DNA from: a virus
DNA length: 45,833 nt
Direction: 5' to 3' (one strand)
Virus record (IMG/VR): IMGVR_UViG_3300046656_000050
Coordinates: 1-45,833 of that record
The notes beneath the pieces were generated by a model. That model ran no database searches and had not been told where the DNA came from. It saw only the letters and a list, made by a program, of their open reading frames with translations. Positions 12,079-20,374 of this stretch are shown here, one piece after another. Every line of letters begins with the position of its first letter. Positions within the stretch are counted from its first letter, which is position 1. The position numbers and the translations under genes were made by a program.

Positions 12079-12097
12079 CCATGCACGGGAGAAATAT

Positions 12098-12598
12098 ATG
12101 ATTCTAGATGAAGAACAAGTCAACCTCAGACTTGATTCACCGGATAATCTAATTAACAAGCTATTGATTAAGCCTCTTCATAATAGTCCTGGACCTAGAG
12201 GTATTCCTCCAATGGTGCAGACTCTTGCTGTTGCTTTGGGTCAGATAGATAGTCAGCCTGCCGCTGCCAAAGCTTTTGGTATGGCACAACAGAATGTTTC
12301 TTATCTTACCCATCATGGTAAGAACATTGACAGAGATTTTGTTAAAGAGAAAGTTACCAGTGCCCATTCCTCTGCATTGGATGCAATGCTTGAATCCATT
12401 TCCCTACTTGGACCCAAGCTTAAGGATGTTAAGAAGGCAAGTGAGCTTGCACGTATAGCAGACAATATGGCAAGTGTAGTAAACAAAACAACTCCACATA
12501 CAAACACACCAAGCAATTTGGTGGTCGTAGCCTACGCGCCGAGAATGAAAGATGAAGCAGAATTTGAGCAAGTTATCACTGTAAATTCCAATCAATAA
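12098..12598 (+). CDS. Probable terminase small subunit
   Basis: 166 aa. I chose the ATG at 12098 because GGGAG lies six bases upstream and a good promoter ends 20 bases before it; the longer frame from 11978 adds 40 basic residues, has no ribosome-binding site and would put the promoter in coding sequence. Residues about 43-72 (ALGQIDSQPAAAKAFGMAQQ) form a helix-turn-helix; the following helices (ALDAMLESISLLGPKLK, ASELARIADNMASVV) match an oligomerisation region, and the tail is flexible. This order fits small terminases, which recognise packaging sites and load the large subunit. The large subunit is 6 kb downstream, an unusual separation. A transcriptional regulator is the alternative. 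Confidence 0.5.
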   Translation: MILDEEQVNLRLDSPDNLINKLLIKPLHNSPGPRGIPPMVQTLAVALGQIDSQPAAAKAFGMAQQNVSYLTHHGKNIDRDFVKEKVTSAHSSALDAMLESISLLGPKLKDVKKASELARIADNMASVVNKTTPHTNTPSNLVVVAYAPRMKDEAEFEQVITVNSNQ

Positions 12599-12655
12599 AC
12601 GTGCGCTCTCCCGGTCACTCTCCCGGTCAAGTTCACTTTCAAGCTCACGTTTAGA
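12596..12655 (+). repeat. Post-stop spacer repeat, copy ii
   Basis: Starts at the TAA of the small-terminase-like gene. Contains CTCTCCCGGTCA twice, then AAGTTCACTTTCAAGCTCACGTTT, the same TCA/TTCAAG vocabulary as copies i, iii and iv. Confidence 0.65.
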
Positions 12656-12667
12656 TAGGATCAATCA

Positions 12668-13048
12668 ATGGCTTTGACTGCTCAAATAGATGGCAAAGAT
12701 TTTGGGTGCAGCACGGCGCACATTCAGGCAACAGCGGCTGTAATTAGAGAAGTTATCAAGGCCGCGTCTGGAACTATCTATGCCATATCTGTCTCAAACA
12801 CAAACGCAACCGTTTACTATGCTCAAATATTCAACCTCGCCACACCACCTGTTGCCAGTGATGGTACAGGCTTTATGTTTAGTATCCCTATCCCTGCAAA
12901 TACAGCTGTAGGTGGAAGGGAAATGGGTATCCCTGTAAAGGGTATTGGTTGCCCTGATGGTATTGCAATTAAGATCTGTGGTGGCGGCGCGGGCAATGAC
13001 AATAGTGTGGCGGCAACTGGTGTAACTGTAACTGTCTTCTATAGGTAA
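12668..13048 (+). CDS. Predicted virion beta-sandwich protein, 126 aa
   Basis: The sequence is Gly/Ala/Thr-rich with alternating hydrophobics (TIYAISVSNTNATVYYAQIFN, VAATGVTVTVFYR), typical of a single beta-sandwich of the sort seen in phage decoration or fibre-associated proteins. It has AGGA upstream of the ATG. It is flanked on both sides by TTCAAG-type spacer repeats, suggesting a cassette that can move. No family name can be given. Confidence 0.6.
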   Translation: MALTAQIDGKDFGCSTAHIQATAAVIREVIKAASGTIYAISVSNTNATVYYAQIFNLATPPVASDGTGFMFSIPIPANTAVGGREMGIPVKGIGCPDGIAIKICGGGAGNDNSVAATGVTVTVFYR

Positions 13049-13108
13049 GCTCACGTTGTTCTCACGTTGGTTCAAGTTCAAGTAGTTCTCAAGTTCAAGT
13101 TCAAGGTC
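13046..13108 (+). repeat. Post-stop spacer repeat, copy iii
   Basis: Begins at the TAA of the preceding gene. Runs of GTTCTCA, GTTCAAG and CACGTT units fill almost the whole 64-nt gap; the final AAGG six bases before the next ATG doubles as its ribosome-binding site. Confidence 0.7.
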
Positions 13109-13112
13109 ACAT

Positions 13113-13565
13113 ATGCTTGGAGTAGAAAACGATGCACCGGCGCCGAGAGATTCTTGGAAGGCCATAGTATCAGAAGTTTCACCTCTATCTGGAAATACTT
13201 TTGAGGTTGTAGTTAGGCTTCTAAATAGCCTAACCACAAACATTCCCCTTCGCATTCAGGTTCCAATTGATTTAGAAGATCATCAAGCATACATAGAAGA
13301 ACAAACACGAGCATTCGTAAACAGCGCGCCCCGTGCGATTGATGCGAAGATAAACATTGTTCCTGGTTTAGTTTTAGACTTGAAGGAACCTATTGTTCCG
13401 GATAAGCCGCCGGACCCTAAGCTTGGTGAGTTCTCTTTGAATCTCTCGAAGCTTAGGAAGATCGAGCGCAATCCAAATCTAGATACTGGTTTAGATCTAA
13501 ACGCTATACTTGAAATACTTGAGAAACTAATAGAACAAGAACCTAGATTCTTAGATTTGCTGTAA
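13113..13565 (+). CDS. Hypothetical virion-arm protein, 150 aa
   Basis: The N-terminal half is beta-like (FEVVVRLLNSLTTNIPLRIQV), with a Pro-rich linker (EPIVPDKPPDPKLG) and a Leu/Glu-rich C-terminal helix (LNAILEILEKLIEQEPRFLDLL). Its stop overlaps the start of the next gene (TAATG), so both are coupled. No domain recognised. Confidence 0.6.
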   Translation: MLGVENDAPAPRDSWKAIVSEVSPLSGNTFEVVVRLLNSLTTNIPLRIQVPIDLEDHQAYIEEQTRAFVNSAPRAIDAKINIVPGLVLDLKEPIVPDKPPDPKLGEFSLNLSKLRKIERNPNLDTGLDLNAILEILEKLIEQEPRFLDLL

Positions 13566-14323
13566 TGGCTATAGCTTTTGATACAGCTAGCACTGGTAAC
13601 AATGCAGGTGGTAGCGCATCTTACTCACTATCACATACCTGCAATGGACCCAATGCCTTGCTTGTAATTGGCATATCAGCTGATCCAACCTCAGATATTG
13701 TTACATCAGTAAAGTACAATAGTGTTAATTGTACCCTCATAGATAAGATAAGCTCCTTCTCAGTGTCTGGTGGTAGGTGGTCGTATCTCTACTTTATCTT
13801 AGGACAAACAGGAACTAATAACATAGATGTTGTTGCCTCAACCGGTGGTTATCTATTTGTGTTGGGTGCTAGTTATACTGGTGTCAAACAAACGGCGCAG
13901 CCGGATAACCATGATGCAACGGTCACTGGTTCTCAGGTAGCAAGTTATACATCAAGTTTAACATCTAGTGCAGCTAATTGTTGGGTAATGTTACTTTCTT
14001 CGATGTATAATGGTAATGCTGCCGATCCCGGCGCCGGCACAGGATCTACACGTAGGTGTAAGGATAATTCATTTGGTGTTAATGGATTGTTTGATAGTAA
14101 TGGTAGTGTCACTGGTTCTTACAGCATGACAACTACACGTACACCTAGTATGTACTTTCAACATCTTATGGCATCGTTCGCGCCGGACACAGGCGGCGCG
14201 CCAAGTGGTAATTTGTTTAGGAAATCAAACCTAGCAGGCATCGGCGCGGGTGGTCCGTTCTTTCAAGATCCATTAGGATTTTCTAGACGTAATCATATCT
14301 ATGTGCCCAGACATCTAGCTTAA
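13565..14323 (+). CDS. Beta-rich virion/fibre protein, 252 aa
   Basis: Starts with FDTASTGNNAGGSASYSLSH and continues LLVIGISADPTSDIVTSVKYN, a pattern I associate with a beta-sandwich domain common in uncultured-phage structural proteins. High Ser/Thr/Gly content, no signal peptide. The last 50 residues are a Gly/Phe/Arg-rich tail (FRKSNLAGIGAGG...YVPRHLA). Start coupled to the upstream stop. Probably a receptor-interacting or capsid-surface protein; the precise role is unknown. Confidence 0.55.
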   Translation: MAIAFDTASTGNNAGGSASYSLSHTCNGPNALLVIGISADPTSDIVTSVKYNSVNCTLIDKISSFSVSGGRWSYLYFILGQTGTNNIDVVASTGGYLFVLGASYTGVKQTAQPDNHDATVTGSQVASYTSSLTSSAANCWVMLLSSMYNGNAADPGAGTGSTRRCKDNSFGVNGLFDSNGSVTGSYSMTTTRTPSMYFQHLMASFAPDTGGAPSGNLFRKSNLAGIGAGGPFFQDPLGFSRRNHIYVPRHLA

Positions 14324-14327
14324 TTAA

Positions 14328-15782
14328 ATGGCTAAACTTTCTGTACTCAAAGGTGCAACTTCAGTTCTAGTTCCTGTATTCATTCAGGATAGTTCTAGCA
14401 TAACTGGGGCTGGCCTTACTGGTCTTGTATTTAATACCAGTAGTTTGGTCTGCTATCGAGCTAGGAATGATGATGGCAATGCAGGTGGCACTTCAATTAC
14501 ACTTGCAACTGCAACTAGAGGAACATGGACCAGCGGTGGATTTGTAGAAAAAGATGCCACGAACATGCCAGGTTGGTATGAGTTTGGTATACCAAATAAT
14601 GCCTTGGCATCTGGTTCTCGGAGTGTTGGTATTCATTTCAAAGGTGCAGCTAACATGGCACCGCTTGCGCTTGAGATTGAACTAACTGGTTTTGATAACC
14701 AATCAGTCACTGATGGCGGCTTGAGTAAGCTAACCAGTCTAACTTTCACAGGTGCAAACAAAGTAGATGCTAGCGTTAGGGATTGGACTGGTCAAACCAT
14801 CCCCGCGCCGAACGTAACTGGTGTTCCTTTGATAGATGCAAAGTATCTATTGGGAACAATCCTTAGTACACCTGCAACTGCGGGTATCATTGAGGCAAAC
14901 GTAAAGAATATCAATAACCAAGCAACTAGTGCCTCAGGTACCATTACATTCCCATCTGGAACTATTGCAAGTACAACCGGCGCCGTGGGTAGTGTTACTG
15001 GCTCGGTTGGAAGTGTAGTTGGAAACGTTGGTGGAAATGTGGTTGGTAGTGTTGGTAGTGTAGTTGCTGGCGTTTCGTTGAGTGCTTCTGAATCTCAAGT
15101 AATTGCAAGTGGAACATTGGTGTCAGGTAATGTAAACAGTTGTGTATTGCCATCAGCTCTCGGCGCGGATGAATTGGTTAAAGGTTCCAAAATCCATTTT
15201 GTAAGCGGTGCTGGAGCTAAGCAAACAAGGATTGTTTCTAGCTATGTAGATTCTTCCAAGACAGTTTCCTTTGATAGCACACTACAAGTTGCAGTAGACA
15301 ACACTACTGGATTTGTTCTCTCTTATAATAGGCTACCACAACTCACGACAAATCTTGGTGTAGCAATCGTTGATAATGTGAATACCATTCTCGATTCAAG
15401 GATGACATTTCTTAATGCATCTATTACGAGTCGAATGGCAACCTTTACTCTGCCAACCAATTTTGACTTGCTTGCGGTCGATAGTAATGGTAAGATCAAG
15501 ACACAATCTAACATAGCTAAGAATGCAGCCCTAGCTAAGTTCCAGTTTGTGATGCGCGATGCTACAACCAATGCACCGGCGCCAGGTAAAATAGTTACTG
15601 TTACACGAAGTATTGATAACGGTACCCACGGCGCGGGTGCGCTGAGTGCTATCACGGAAATAGGATTTGGTACCTATAGTGTGGACTTTGCAGCAGCAGA
15701 CTTGAATGGTAATGTGATTGTGCTCAGAGCTACGGCTGGTAGTTGTAGTGATACATTTGAACGAATCATTACCACCCCATAG
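14328..15782 (+). CDS. Large virion protein with glycine-rich repeat stalk, 484 aa
   Basis: The N-terminal 120 residues form a beta domain (SVLVPVFIQDSSSITGAGLTG...MPGWYEFGIP). The middle has 'ANV'-type linkers (VRDWTGQTIPAPNVTGVP, IIEANVKNINNQ) and a repeat stretch of GSV/GNV units (residues about 215-245), typical of a trimeric fibre stalk. The C-terminal 100 residues look like an Ig-like domain. This is the architecture of tail-fibre or capsid-fibre proteins that present carbohydrate- or receptor-binding ends. Its location before the large terminase differs from the second fibre cluster at 30-34 kb. Confidence 0.6.
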   Translation: MAKLSVLKGATSVLVPVFIQDSSSITGAGLTGLVFNTSSLVCYRARNDDGNAGGTSITLATATRGTWTSGGFVEKDATNMPGWYEFGIPNNALASGSRSVGIHFKGAANMAPLALEIELTGFDNQSVTDGGLSKLTSLTFTGANKVDASVRDWTGQTIPAPNVTGVPLIDAKYLLGTILSTPATAGIIEANVKNINNQATSASGTITFPSGTIASTTGAVGSVTGSVGSVVGNVGGNVVGSVGSVVAGVSLSASESQVIASGTLVSGNVNSCVLPSALGADELVKGSKIHFVSGAGAKQTRIVSSYVDSSKTVSFDSTLQVAVDNTTGFVLSYNRLPQLTTNLGVAIVDNVNTILDSRMTFLNASITSRMATFTLPTNFDLLAVDSNGKIKTQSNIAKNAALAKFQFVMRDATTNAPAPGKIVTVTRSIDNGTHGAGALSAITEIGFGTYSVDFAAADLNGNVIVLRATAGSCSDTFERIITTP

Positions 15783-15856
15783 TGTGCTCTCAAGTCGTTC
15801 TCACGGTCAAGTCGGGTTCACGTTGTTCTCAAATTCAAGTCGTTTTCAAGTCGTTT
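15780..15856 (+). repeat. Post-stop spacer repeat, copy iv
   Basis: Begins at the TAG of the 484-aa gene. Contains AGTGTGCTCTCAAGT identical to copy i on the other strand, then GTTCTCA, GTCAAGTCG and GTTTTCAAGTCG units up to the next ATG. It has no Shine-Dalgarno sequence, so initiation of the downstream gene must use something else. A frame from the GTG at 15782 would translate the spacer but looks non-protein-like. Confidence 0.75.
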
Positions 15857-17056
15857 ATGATCACAAGCTTAAATCCACTTGGACCTGGAGATTCATCTCA
15901 TGATTCCACAGGTTCAAAGACTCTGTTTGTTCAAGGTTCGCTTGCAGGTCCATTAGTATTGTATGCAAAGGCAGCAGGTGGTAATTGGTCTTCCCCAAAC
16001 ACTTGGAGTATTACTGGTTCAGGTGGAGCTGATAATAGTGGACCACCAGATGCTACACAACCATATGATGTAATCTTCGAGGCTGGTAGTGGAAATGTAA
16101 CTATAGATGCAGATGCTTCGTGTCGTTCTTTGGATTGCACTGCCGGCGCGGGTAGTTACATTGGAACATTGACACACAATGCGTTCAACTTGAAAATTGG
16201 TCACACCTCGGCGCCGCCGTCGAACGTTAGTTTAAAGTTTAGTATTGGAATGACCTATGTTCCAGTAAGCACTTCTTCAATCATTACTCTGACCTCTACG
16301 GTAGTGACTTCAGTGTCCATAATTACAGCTAACAAAACTCTCGGCGCGCTAACAGCTAGTGGACTTACTGGTTCCTGGGCGCAAATAGGTTCCATTACAA
16401 TTACTGGATTCTTAATTCTTAGTGGTGGTACTTACAACACTAATAGCAACACAATCACGGCGCAGGGTATTGCCTTTACTGGCTCGACCGCAAACTTGGG
16501 AAGTAGTCAGATAAACCTAACTAGAACAACAGCTGGAAACATAGTTACTGCTACGGCTGGCACGATCAATGCTGGCAACTCTGAGATGATCGTTGTTAAT
16601 GCTAGTAGCAGTGCCAGAACATTCGCTGGCGGTGGCAAAGTCTATTACAACCTAACATATATTGTTGCTGGATCTTCGGGTGGTCTGATCATAACAGGTG
16701 CTAACACATTCCATGATCTAAAATTTAGTGATGCTATCAGTGCTCGAACACTAACAATGCCATCAGGAAGCACAACTACTATCACCGGAGTGTTCGGAGT
16801 TAATGGTACTTCTAGCAATCTCATGACTGTAGTTGGTAGTTCGACAGGAGTCAGCGCGCCGGTAAGTAAAGCTAGTGGAATTGTTAGTTGTGATTATTTG
16901 TCGCTGAAAGATAACCCGGCAACAGGTGGTGCAACTTGGTATGCTGGCGCTAATAGTATAGATAATGGTAACAATGCTGGTTGGTTCTTTACTGCGGCGC
17001 CGGGCGGTGGCGCTGGAGTGGGGCAATACTTGTTACTCGTAAAGGCAGGACAGTGA
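15857..17056 (+). CDS. Beta-helix-like virion protein, 399 aa
   Basis: I start at the ATG at 15857 (MITSLNPLGPGDSSHDSTG); a longer frame would read through the spacer repeat. From residue about 45 it has WSITGSGGADNSGPP...VIFEAGSGNVTIDADASCRSL, then repeated short strands with S/T/N turns (TLGALTASGLTGSWAQIGSI, LILSGGTYNTNSNTITAQG), consistent with a right-handed parallel beta-helix. Ends with a C-terminal Gly-rich hinge and hydrophobic strand (GVGQYLLLVKAGQ). Probably a fibre or adhesin. Stop overlaps the next ATG. Confidence 0.6.
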   Translation: MITSLNPLGPGDSSHDSTGSKTLFVQGSLAGPLVLYAKAAGGNWSSPNTWSITGSGGADNSGPPDATQPYDVIFEAGSGNVTIDADASCRSLDCTAGAGSYIGTLTHNAFNLKIGHTSAPPSNVSLKFSIGMTYVPVSTSSIITLTSTVVTSVSIITANKTLGALTASGLTGSWAQIGSITITGFLILSGGTYNTNSNTITAQGIAFTGSTANLGSSQINLTRTTAGNIVTATAGTINAGNSEMIVVNASSSARTFAGGGKVYYNLTYIVAGSSGGLIITGANTFHDLKFSDAISARTLTMPSGSTTTITGVFGVNGTSSNLMTVVGSSTGVSAPVSKASGIVSCDYLSLKDNPATGGATWYAGANSIDNGNNAGWFFTAAPGGGAGVGQYLLLVKAGQ

Positions 17057-17295
17057 TGGATCTCCATGTAGATCTAGGACAAGTAATCATTGCAAGTTTG
17101 ATAGGAACTGTTGGTTACTTTATTAAAAAGGAAATCTCAACATTTGGTGCAAGACTAGATAGGCACGAGACTATCATCTTTGGAATGGCCCAGAACATTT
17201 CTACTGTCATTGGGCAAGTTGGCATTCTTAGTAAGATGATTGGTATCGAGTCGAATGCCATTGAGATGTACAAAATACATTCCAAAAGTCCATAA
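17056..17295 (+). CDS. Small membrane-anchored protein, 79 aa (holin candidate)
   Basis: The ATG overlaps the upstream stop (TGATG). One transmembrane helix (VIIASLIGTVGYFI, residues about 9-22), then a coiled-coil-like soluble part (TFGARLDRHETIIFGMAQNISTVIGQV). The layout resembles haemolysin XhlA-like or spanin-like proteins, but nothing diagnostic is present. With the two-helix protein at 17970 it could form a lysis cassette. Confidence 0.55.
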   Translation: MDLHVDLGQVIIASLIGTVGYFIKKEISTFGARLDRHETIIFGMAQNISTVIGQVGILSKMIGIESNAIEMYKIHSKSP

Positions 17296-17334
17296 AGTTT
17301 TCGGATACAAATGTCTTTGGAAAAGGGGACAGAG

Positions 17335-17775
17335 ATGAAATTTGCGATTGAGACAAACAATGGTTGGGTTAGCTTGCAGCCGGACGGTTCTATTCAATAT
17401 CGTCCCAAAGAAACTACACCGGGTCCATACGAAATATTTAATCTTGTAAGTCTTGATCCTCCTATCTCTATCTGTAAGTTTGTTCCAAGTACTCCAAGTA
17501 CACCTACTGGATTTGATCCAGCGGTAAGGCAACCTTGGCCGCGCCCGATGCCGCCTGATATTGATACAACAGTTGAAAATGAGGTCATTGACCGAGTTGA
17601 CTGGAACCTTCAGAATCTGAATAGTAGCGATGATAGATCCTATTGGGTTGATGTAATTCAAGGTAGGAAAGAACATCTTGCTGTTCCTGGTTGGACTGCT
17701 GATGGATACTGGCGCACAGAGAAGATGGCTCACGCTGAGGGTAATGGTAAAGGTTACGTTTGGCCACCGAGGTAA
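17335..17775 (+). CDS. Hypothetical protein, 146 aa
   Basis: ATG at 17335 is preferred over 17311 because AAGGGG lies seven bases upstream. The N-terminus (NGWVSLQPDGSIQYRPKETTPGPYEIFNLVSL) has the look of a beta-trefoil/fascin-like repeat; a Pro-rich linker (STPSTPTGFDPAVRQPWPRPMPPD) follows, and the C-terminus is aromatic (WVDVIQGRKEHLAVPGW...GYVWPPR). It lies between two small membrane-protein genes; a role in adsorption or lysis is possible but unproven. Confidence 0.55.
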   Translation: MKFAIETNNGWVSLQPDGSIQYRPKETTPGPYEIFNLVSLDPPISICKFVPSTPSTPTGFDPAVRQPWPRPMPPDIDTTVENEVIDRVDWNLQNLNSSDDRSYWVDVIQGRKEHLAVPGWTADGYWRTEKMAHAEGNGKGYVWPPR

Positions 17776-17784
17776 GGAGACAAC

Positions 17785-17970
17785 ATGAATAGCTCAAATG
17801 GTAAGCAGATTGCTGTTGGTGACAAAGTGATCATCGAAGGAATTGTCCGAGATATTGTTTCAGGACTTCCTAACCATGTCCGCGTCGAGCTTGTACATCG
17901 TAATCCAGTTGAAGAGAATCTAGTTGAGTCCTTAGTCATTAGTTCAAGTCAGCTAACAAAGGCTGAGTGA
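17785..17970 (+). CDS. Small SH3-like protein, 61 aa
   Basis: AAGGAG six bases upstream of the ATG. The sequence VGDKVIIEGIVRDIV...VRVELVHRNP has the alternating pattern of an SH3/KOW-like small barrel. Its TGA overlaps the next ATG. Function unknown. Confidence 0.6.
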   Translation: MNSSNGKQIAVGDKVIIEGIVRDIVSGLPNHVRVELVHRNPVEENLVESLVISSSQLTKAE

Positions 17971-18173
17971 TGATTACTGTACTACTAGCAGTCACTATTA
18001 TTGGATTTCTGGCATATGTGCTATCTGAATTGGTGCCAGAGCCATTTAAGAAGATTGTAATAGCAGTTGGAATACTGTTGATAATCTGGTACTTAGTACA
18101 GACCTTTGGTTTAGACTTTCCAATTCCACGCAGACACGCAGATTCGTTCATTCCTACCTGGGAGCCAAGATGA
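17970..18173 (+). CDS. Two-helix membrane protein, 67 aa (holin-like)
   Basis: Two transmembrane segments, residues about 2-19 (TVLLAVTIIGFLAYVLS) and 30-48 (IVIAVGILLIIWYLVQTFG), joined by a short ELVPEPFKK loop, and a basic tail. It resembles the small two-helix phage membrane proteins annotated as Thivi_2564 family. Size and topology suit a class II holin, but there is no endolysin next to it. Stop overlaps the next start. Confidence 0.6.
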   Translation: MITVLLAVTIIGFLAYVLSELVPEPFKKIVIAVGILLIIWYLVQTFGLDFPIPRRHADSFIPTWEPR

Positions 18174-18442
18174 AGCCAAGCATTGGTCGTATTGTCCATA
18201 TTAGTTTCAATGGCAAGATCTATCCTGCAATTGTAACTAGTGTCATGCCAGATGATTCCTTGAACCTGAATGTCTTCAATGATGCAGTTATCTTCTTTGA
18301 AGGTAACGCGGCGCCGATGATCATGATACCTTCTGTGTATCATGGGAGTGGCAATATGGAATGGAACTGGCCGCCTATTGTTGATGTTGGTAAGGCTGTA
18401 GCAGGAGCAACAACAGCACCAACAAAACAGTCTGAGAAGTAA
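18170..18442 (+). CDS. Small phage protein with beta-barrel look, 90 aa
   Basis: Starts KPSIGRIVHISFNGKIYPAIVTSV and continues LNLNVFNDAV...MEWNWPP, a pattern seen in small SH3-like proteins encoded just before large terminases in many uncultured phages. The C-terminal 25 residues are a low-complexity Ala/Thr linker. It overlaps the upstream gene by 4 nt and the terminase start by 1 nt. Confidence 0.6.
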   Translation: MKPSIGRIVHISFNGKIYPAIVTSVMPDDSLNLNVFNDAVIFFEGNAAPMIMIPSVYHGSGNMEWNWPPIVDVGKAVAGATTAPTKQSEK

Positions 18443-20109
18443 TGGAGATAAGTAATCCGGAATCCGTAATCGAGAAAGCTTGGAAACCTCATCCTAAGCA
18501 AGCTCAGTTTCTAAGCATTCCGGATACTATCTTTGAGGGTTTCTTTGCTGGTGCTAAGGGTCCAGGTAAGACTGATGCTTTAGTAATGATGGATGTGGTA
18601 CGTGGCTTTATTGACCATCCTAAGTTTAAGTCAATTACTCTGCGCCGTAACTTTGTTGATCTTGATCAAGAAATTGTTGTCCGACAACGAGAGTGGTATG
18701 CTCCTGCTGGAGCAGTTTACAACGAACAGAAGCGACGATGGACCTGGCCTAGCGGAGCAATTAGTCAGAACGGACACGCCGATAAAGAACAAGACATCAG
18801 AAAATATGATACTGCCGAATACAATCTTGTCAAGTGGGATGAAGCCACCCACTTTCTACCTTTTCAATATCAATACATGTCGTTTACTCGATGCAGATCA
18901 AGCTCTCCCGATCTTCCATCAATTGTTCGCGCCGGTAGTAACCCAGGAAACGTTGGACATTCTTTCTTTCGCAAAAGATTCGTAGATCCTTGTAGGACGG
19001 GTGGTAAGATTCTAATTGATAGTCATACTGGACTCAAAAGAATTTATATTCCAGCAGGTCCACATGATAATCCTACCCTACTCAAGAACGATCCGATGTA
19101 TCTGGCAAAGCTTGAGAGCTTACCAGAAGCGGAAAGAAGGGCAGCATTCGGCGATTGGTATACATTTAGTGGTCAGGTCTTTGAGGAATGGAGACTTGAA
19201 CCGCTACTTGGTGAGCCAAGTAATGCTAGCCATGTAATTGCTGGATTTAAGATTCCCTTTTGGTGGCCTAGAGTTATTTGCATTGATTGGGGATTCACAG
19301 CACTAACTGTAGTTGGTTGGGGTGCAATTGGACCTGATGGTAGACTATACGTTTACCGAGTCTATTCTTGCAAGGGAAGGCAAATCAAGGATTGGGTTGC
19401 AGACGTTGCTAACTTAAGCAGGGGCGAAGAGATAATCCTTGGTAGAATTTGCCACAGCGCGGCGCAGAATCGTGGTGAGCCGCTTACCATTCAAAAGCAA
19501 GTACAAAATGGTTTAGCGGAAGCAGGATTGGAAGTTGCGCTTGAACTTGCAGAGCGGGACAGATTAGGTGGGAAAATGCTAGTGCATGAGTACCTGCGCT
19601 GGAAGCAAAAGGAAAAGATTAAACCTCAAGAAATGTTTGATCCGAGGAAAGCTCAAGAGATTGAGATCCTTTATGGTCAGTCCAGGCTTTTGGAATACTT
19701 GAGTTTCTTTGCAGAGCAGCCAGACGAAACGAATCTGCCAAAGCTTCAAATCTTTGAGTATAGTCCTGAGGGAATTAGTAACCAGGCCCTAGGTGAGTGC
19801 ATTGCTCAATGCATATATGATGATAAGGATACCGACGGTAAGCCTGCCGAAGATGTGAAGGAATTCGACGGCGACGACTATTACGACATGCTTCGGATGA
19901 TGCTCCGCGCCGTTAATGATTACTTCACCGGTGTTAAGAATGAGTTTGAGGAACGACAGAAGATAGAAATGATTTATGAGAAACTTCAGCAAACTCAGAA
20001 TCAAACAGCGTTTTATCGTGCTATGGAGCGCGTTGAAGCTGAACATTCAGAGAATTCTTCTGTTCGGGCGCACTCTAGACTTGCTAGACCGCGACGAAGA
20101 ATACGTTGA
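18442..20109 (+). CDS. terL: Terminase large subunit
   Basis: 555 aa, the ATP-driven DNA-packaging motor and headful nuclease. Walker A GAKGPGKT at residues 37-44, Walker B YNLVKWDE with the catalytic acid at 134, and a coupling-motif region near SNPGN (166-170). The RNase H-like nuclease starts at VICIDWGF with D282 as first metal ligand; a C-terminal GDDYYDML (about 508) supplies the last acid. Length is normal. It starts on the last base of the preceding stop. The probable small subunit is 6 kb upstream, and the portal follows after two small genes, the usual order downstream. Confidence 0.93.
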   Translation: MEISNPESVIEKAWKPHPKQAQFLSIPDTIFEGFFAGAKGPGKTDALVMMDVVRGFIDHPKFKSITLRRNFVDLDQEIVVRQREWYAPAGAVYNEQKRRWTWPSGAISQNGHADKEQDIRKYDTAEYNLVKWDEATHFLPFQYQYMSFTRCRSSSPDLPSIVRAGSNPGNVGHSFFRKRFVDPCRTGGKILIDSHTGLKRIYIPAGPHDNPTLLKNDPMYLAKLESLPEAERRAAFGDWYTFSGQVFEEWRLEPLLGEPSNASHVIAGFKIPFWWPRVICIDWGFTALTVVGWGAIGPDGRLYVYRVYSCKGRQIKDWVADVANLSRGEEIILGRICHSAAQNRGEPLTIQKQVQNGLAEAGLEVALELAERDRLGGKMLVHEYLRWKQKEKIKPQEMFDPRKAQEIEILYGQSRLLEYLSFFAEQPDETNLPKLQIFEYSPEGISNQALGECIAQCIYDDKDTDGKPAEDVKEFDGDDYYDMLRMMLRAVNDYFTGVKNEFEERQKIEMIYEKLQQTQNQTAFYRAMERVEAEHSENSSVRAHSRLARPRRRIR

Positions 20110-20374
20110 ATGCATTCGTTGCAGACAATTGCTTGAGGATTTAGACTATGAGAGGGAACGAAATCGAGAACTCTTCCAAATTATCCTTGCGTCATCTAGA
20201 GTATCTGTGGCAGAGAATAAAGAAGAAGAAAAAGAAGAGTTCCATTCTGTTCGACCGCGTTATGTACCTTGGCACCAGAGAAGGCGAGAACTTGAAAGGC
20301 AGAGAAGGACTTCTAAACTTACGGAAGCTGAAGAATTATTCGAGAGGGAATTAGATGCCAGCAAAATCGGATAA
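19976..20374 (+). CDS. Charged helical protein between terminase and portal (start uncertain)
   Basis: The last 88 residues, read after the terminase stop at 20109, look genuine: EYVECIRCRQLLEDLDYERERNRE coiled coil, then RPRYVPWHQRRREL, a pattern common in small phage genes at this place. The only ATG (19976) lies 134 nt inside the terminase in another frame without a good ribosome-binding site; a TTG near 20079 is an alternative. I therefore trust the 3' part and not the start. Role unknown, perhaps a packaging accessory. Confidence 0.5.
   Translation: MRNFSKLRIKQRFIVLWSALKLNIQRILLFGRTLDLLDRDEEYVECIRCRQLLEDLDYERERNRELFQIILASSRVSVAENKEEEKEEFHSVRPRYVPWHQRRRELERQRRTSKLTEAEELFERELDASKIG

Larger units (their letters stand above)
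11247..12097. other. Divergent control region between the two transcription arms
   Basis: About 850 nt without a convincing gene. It holds a 12-bp palindrome, 22-bp tandem iterons, two 16-bp palindromes, two stable hairpins, three TCTTTTAGTTCA repeats and two promoter-like sequences. Being the only divergent point on the map, it is the best candidate for a replication origin and the early/late switch. Confidence 0.75.
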
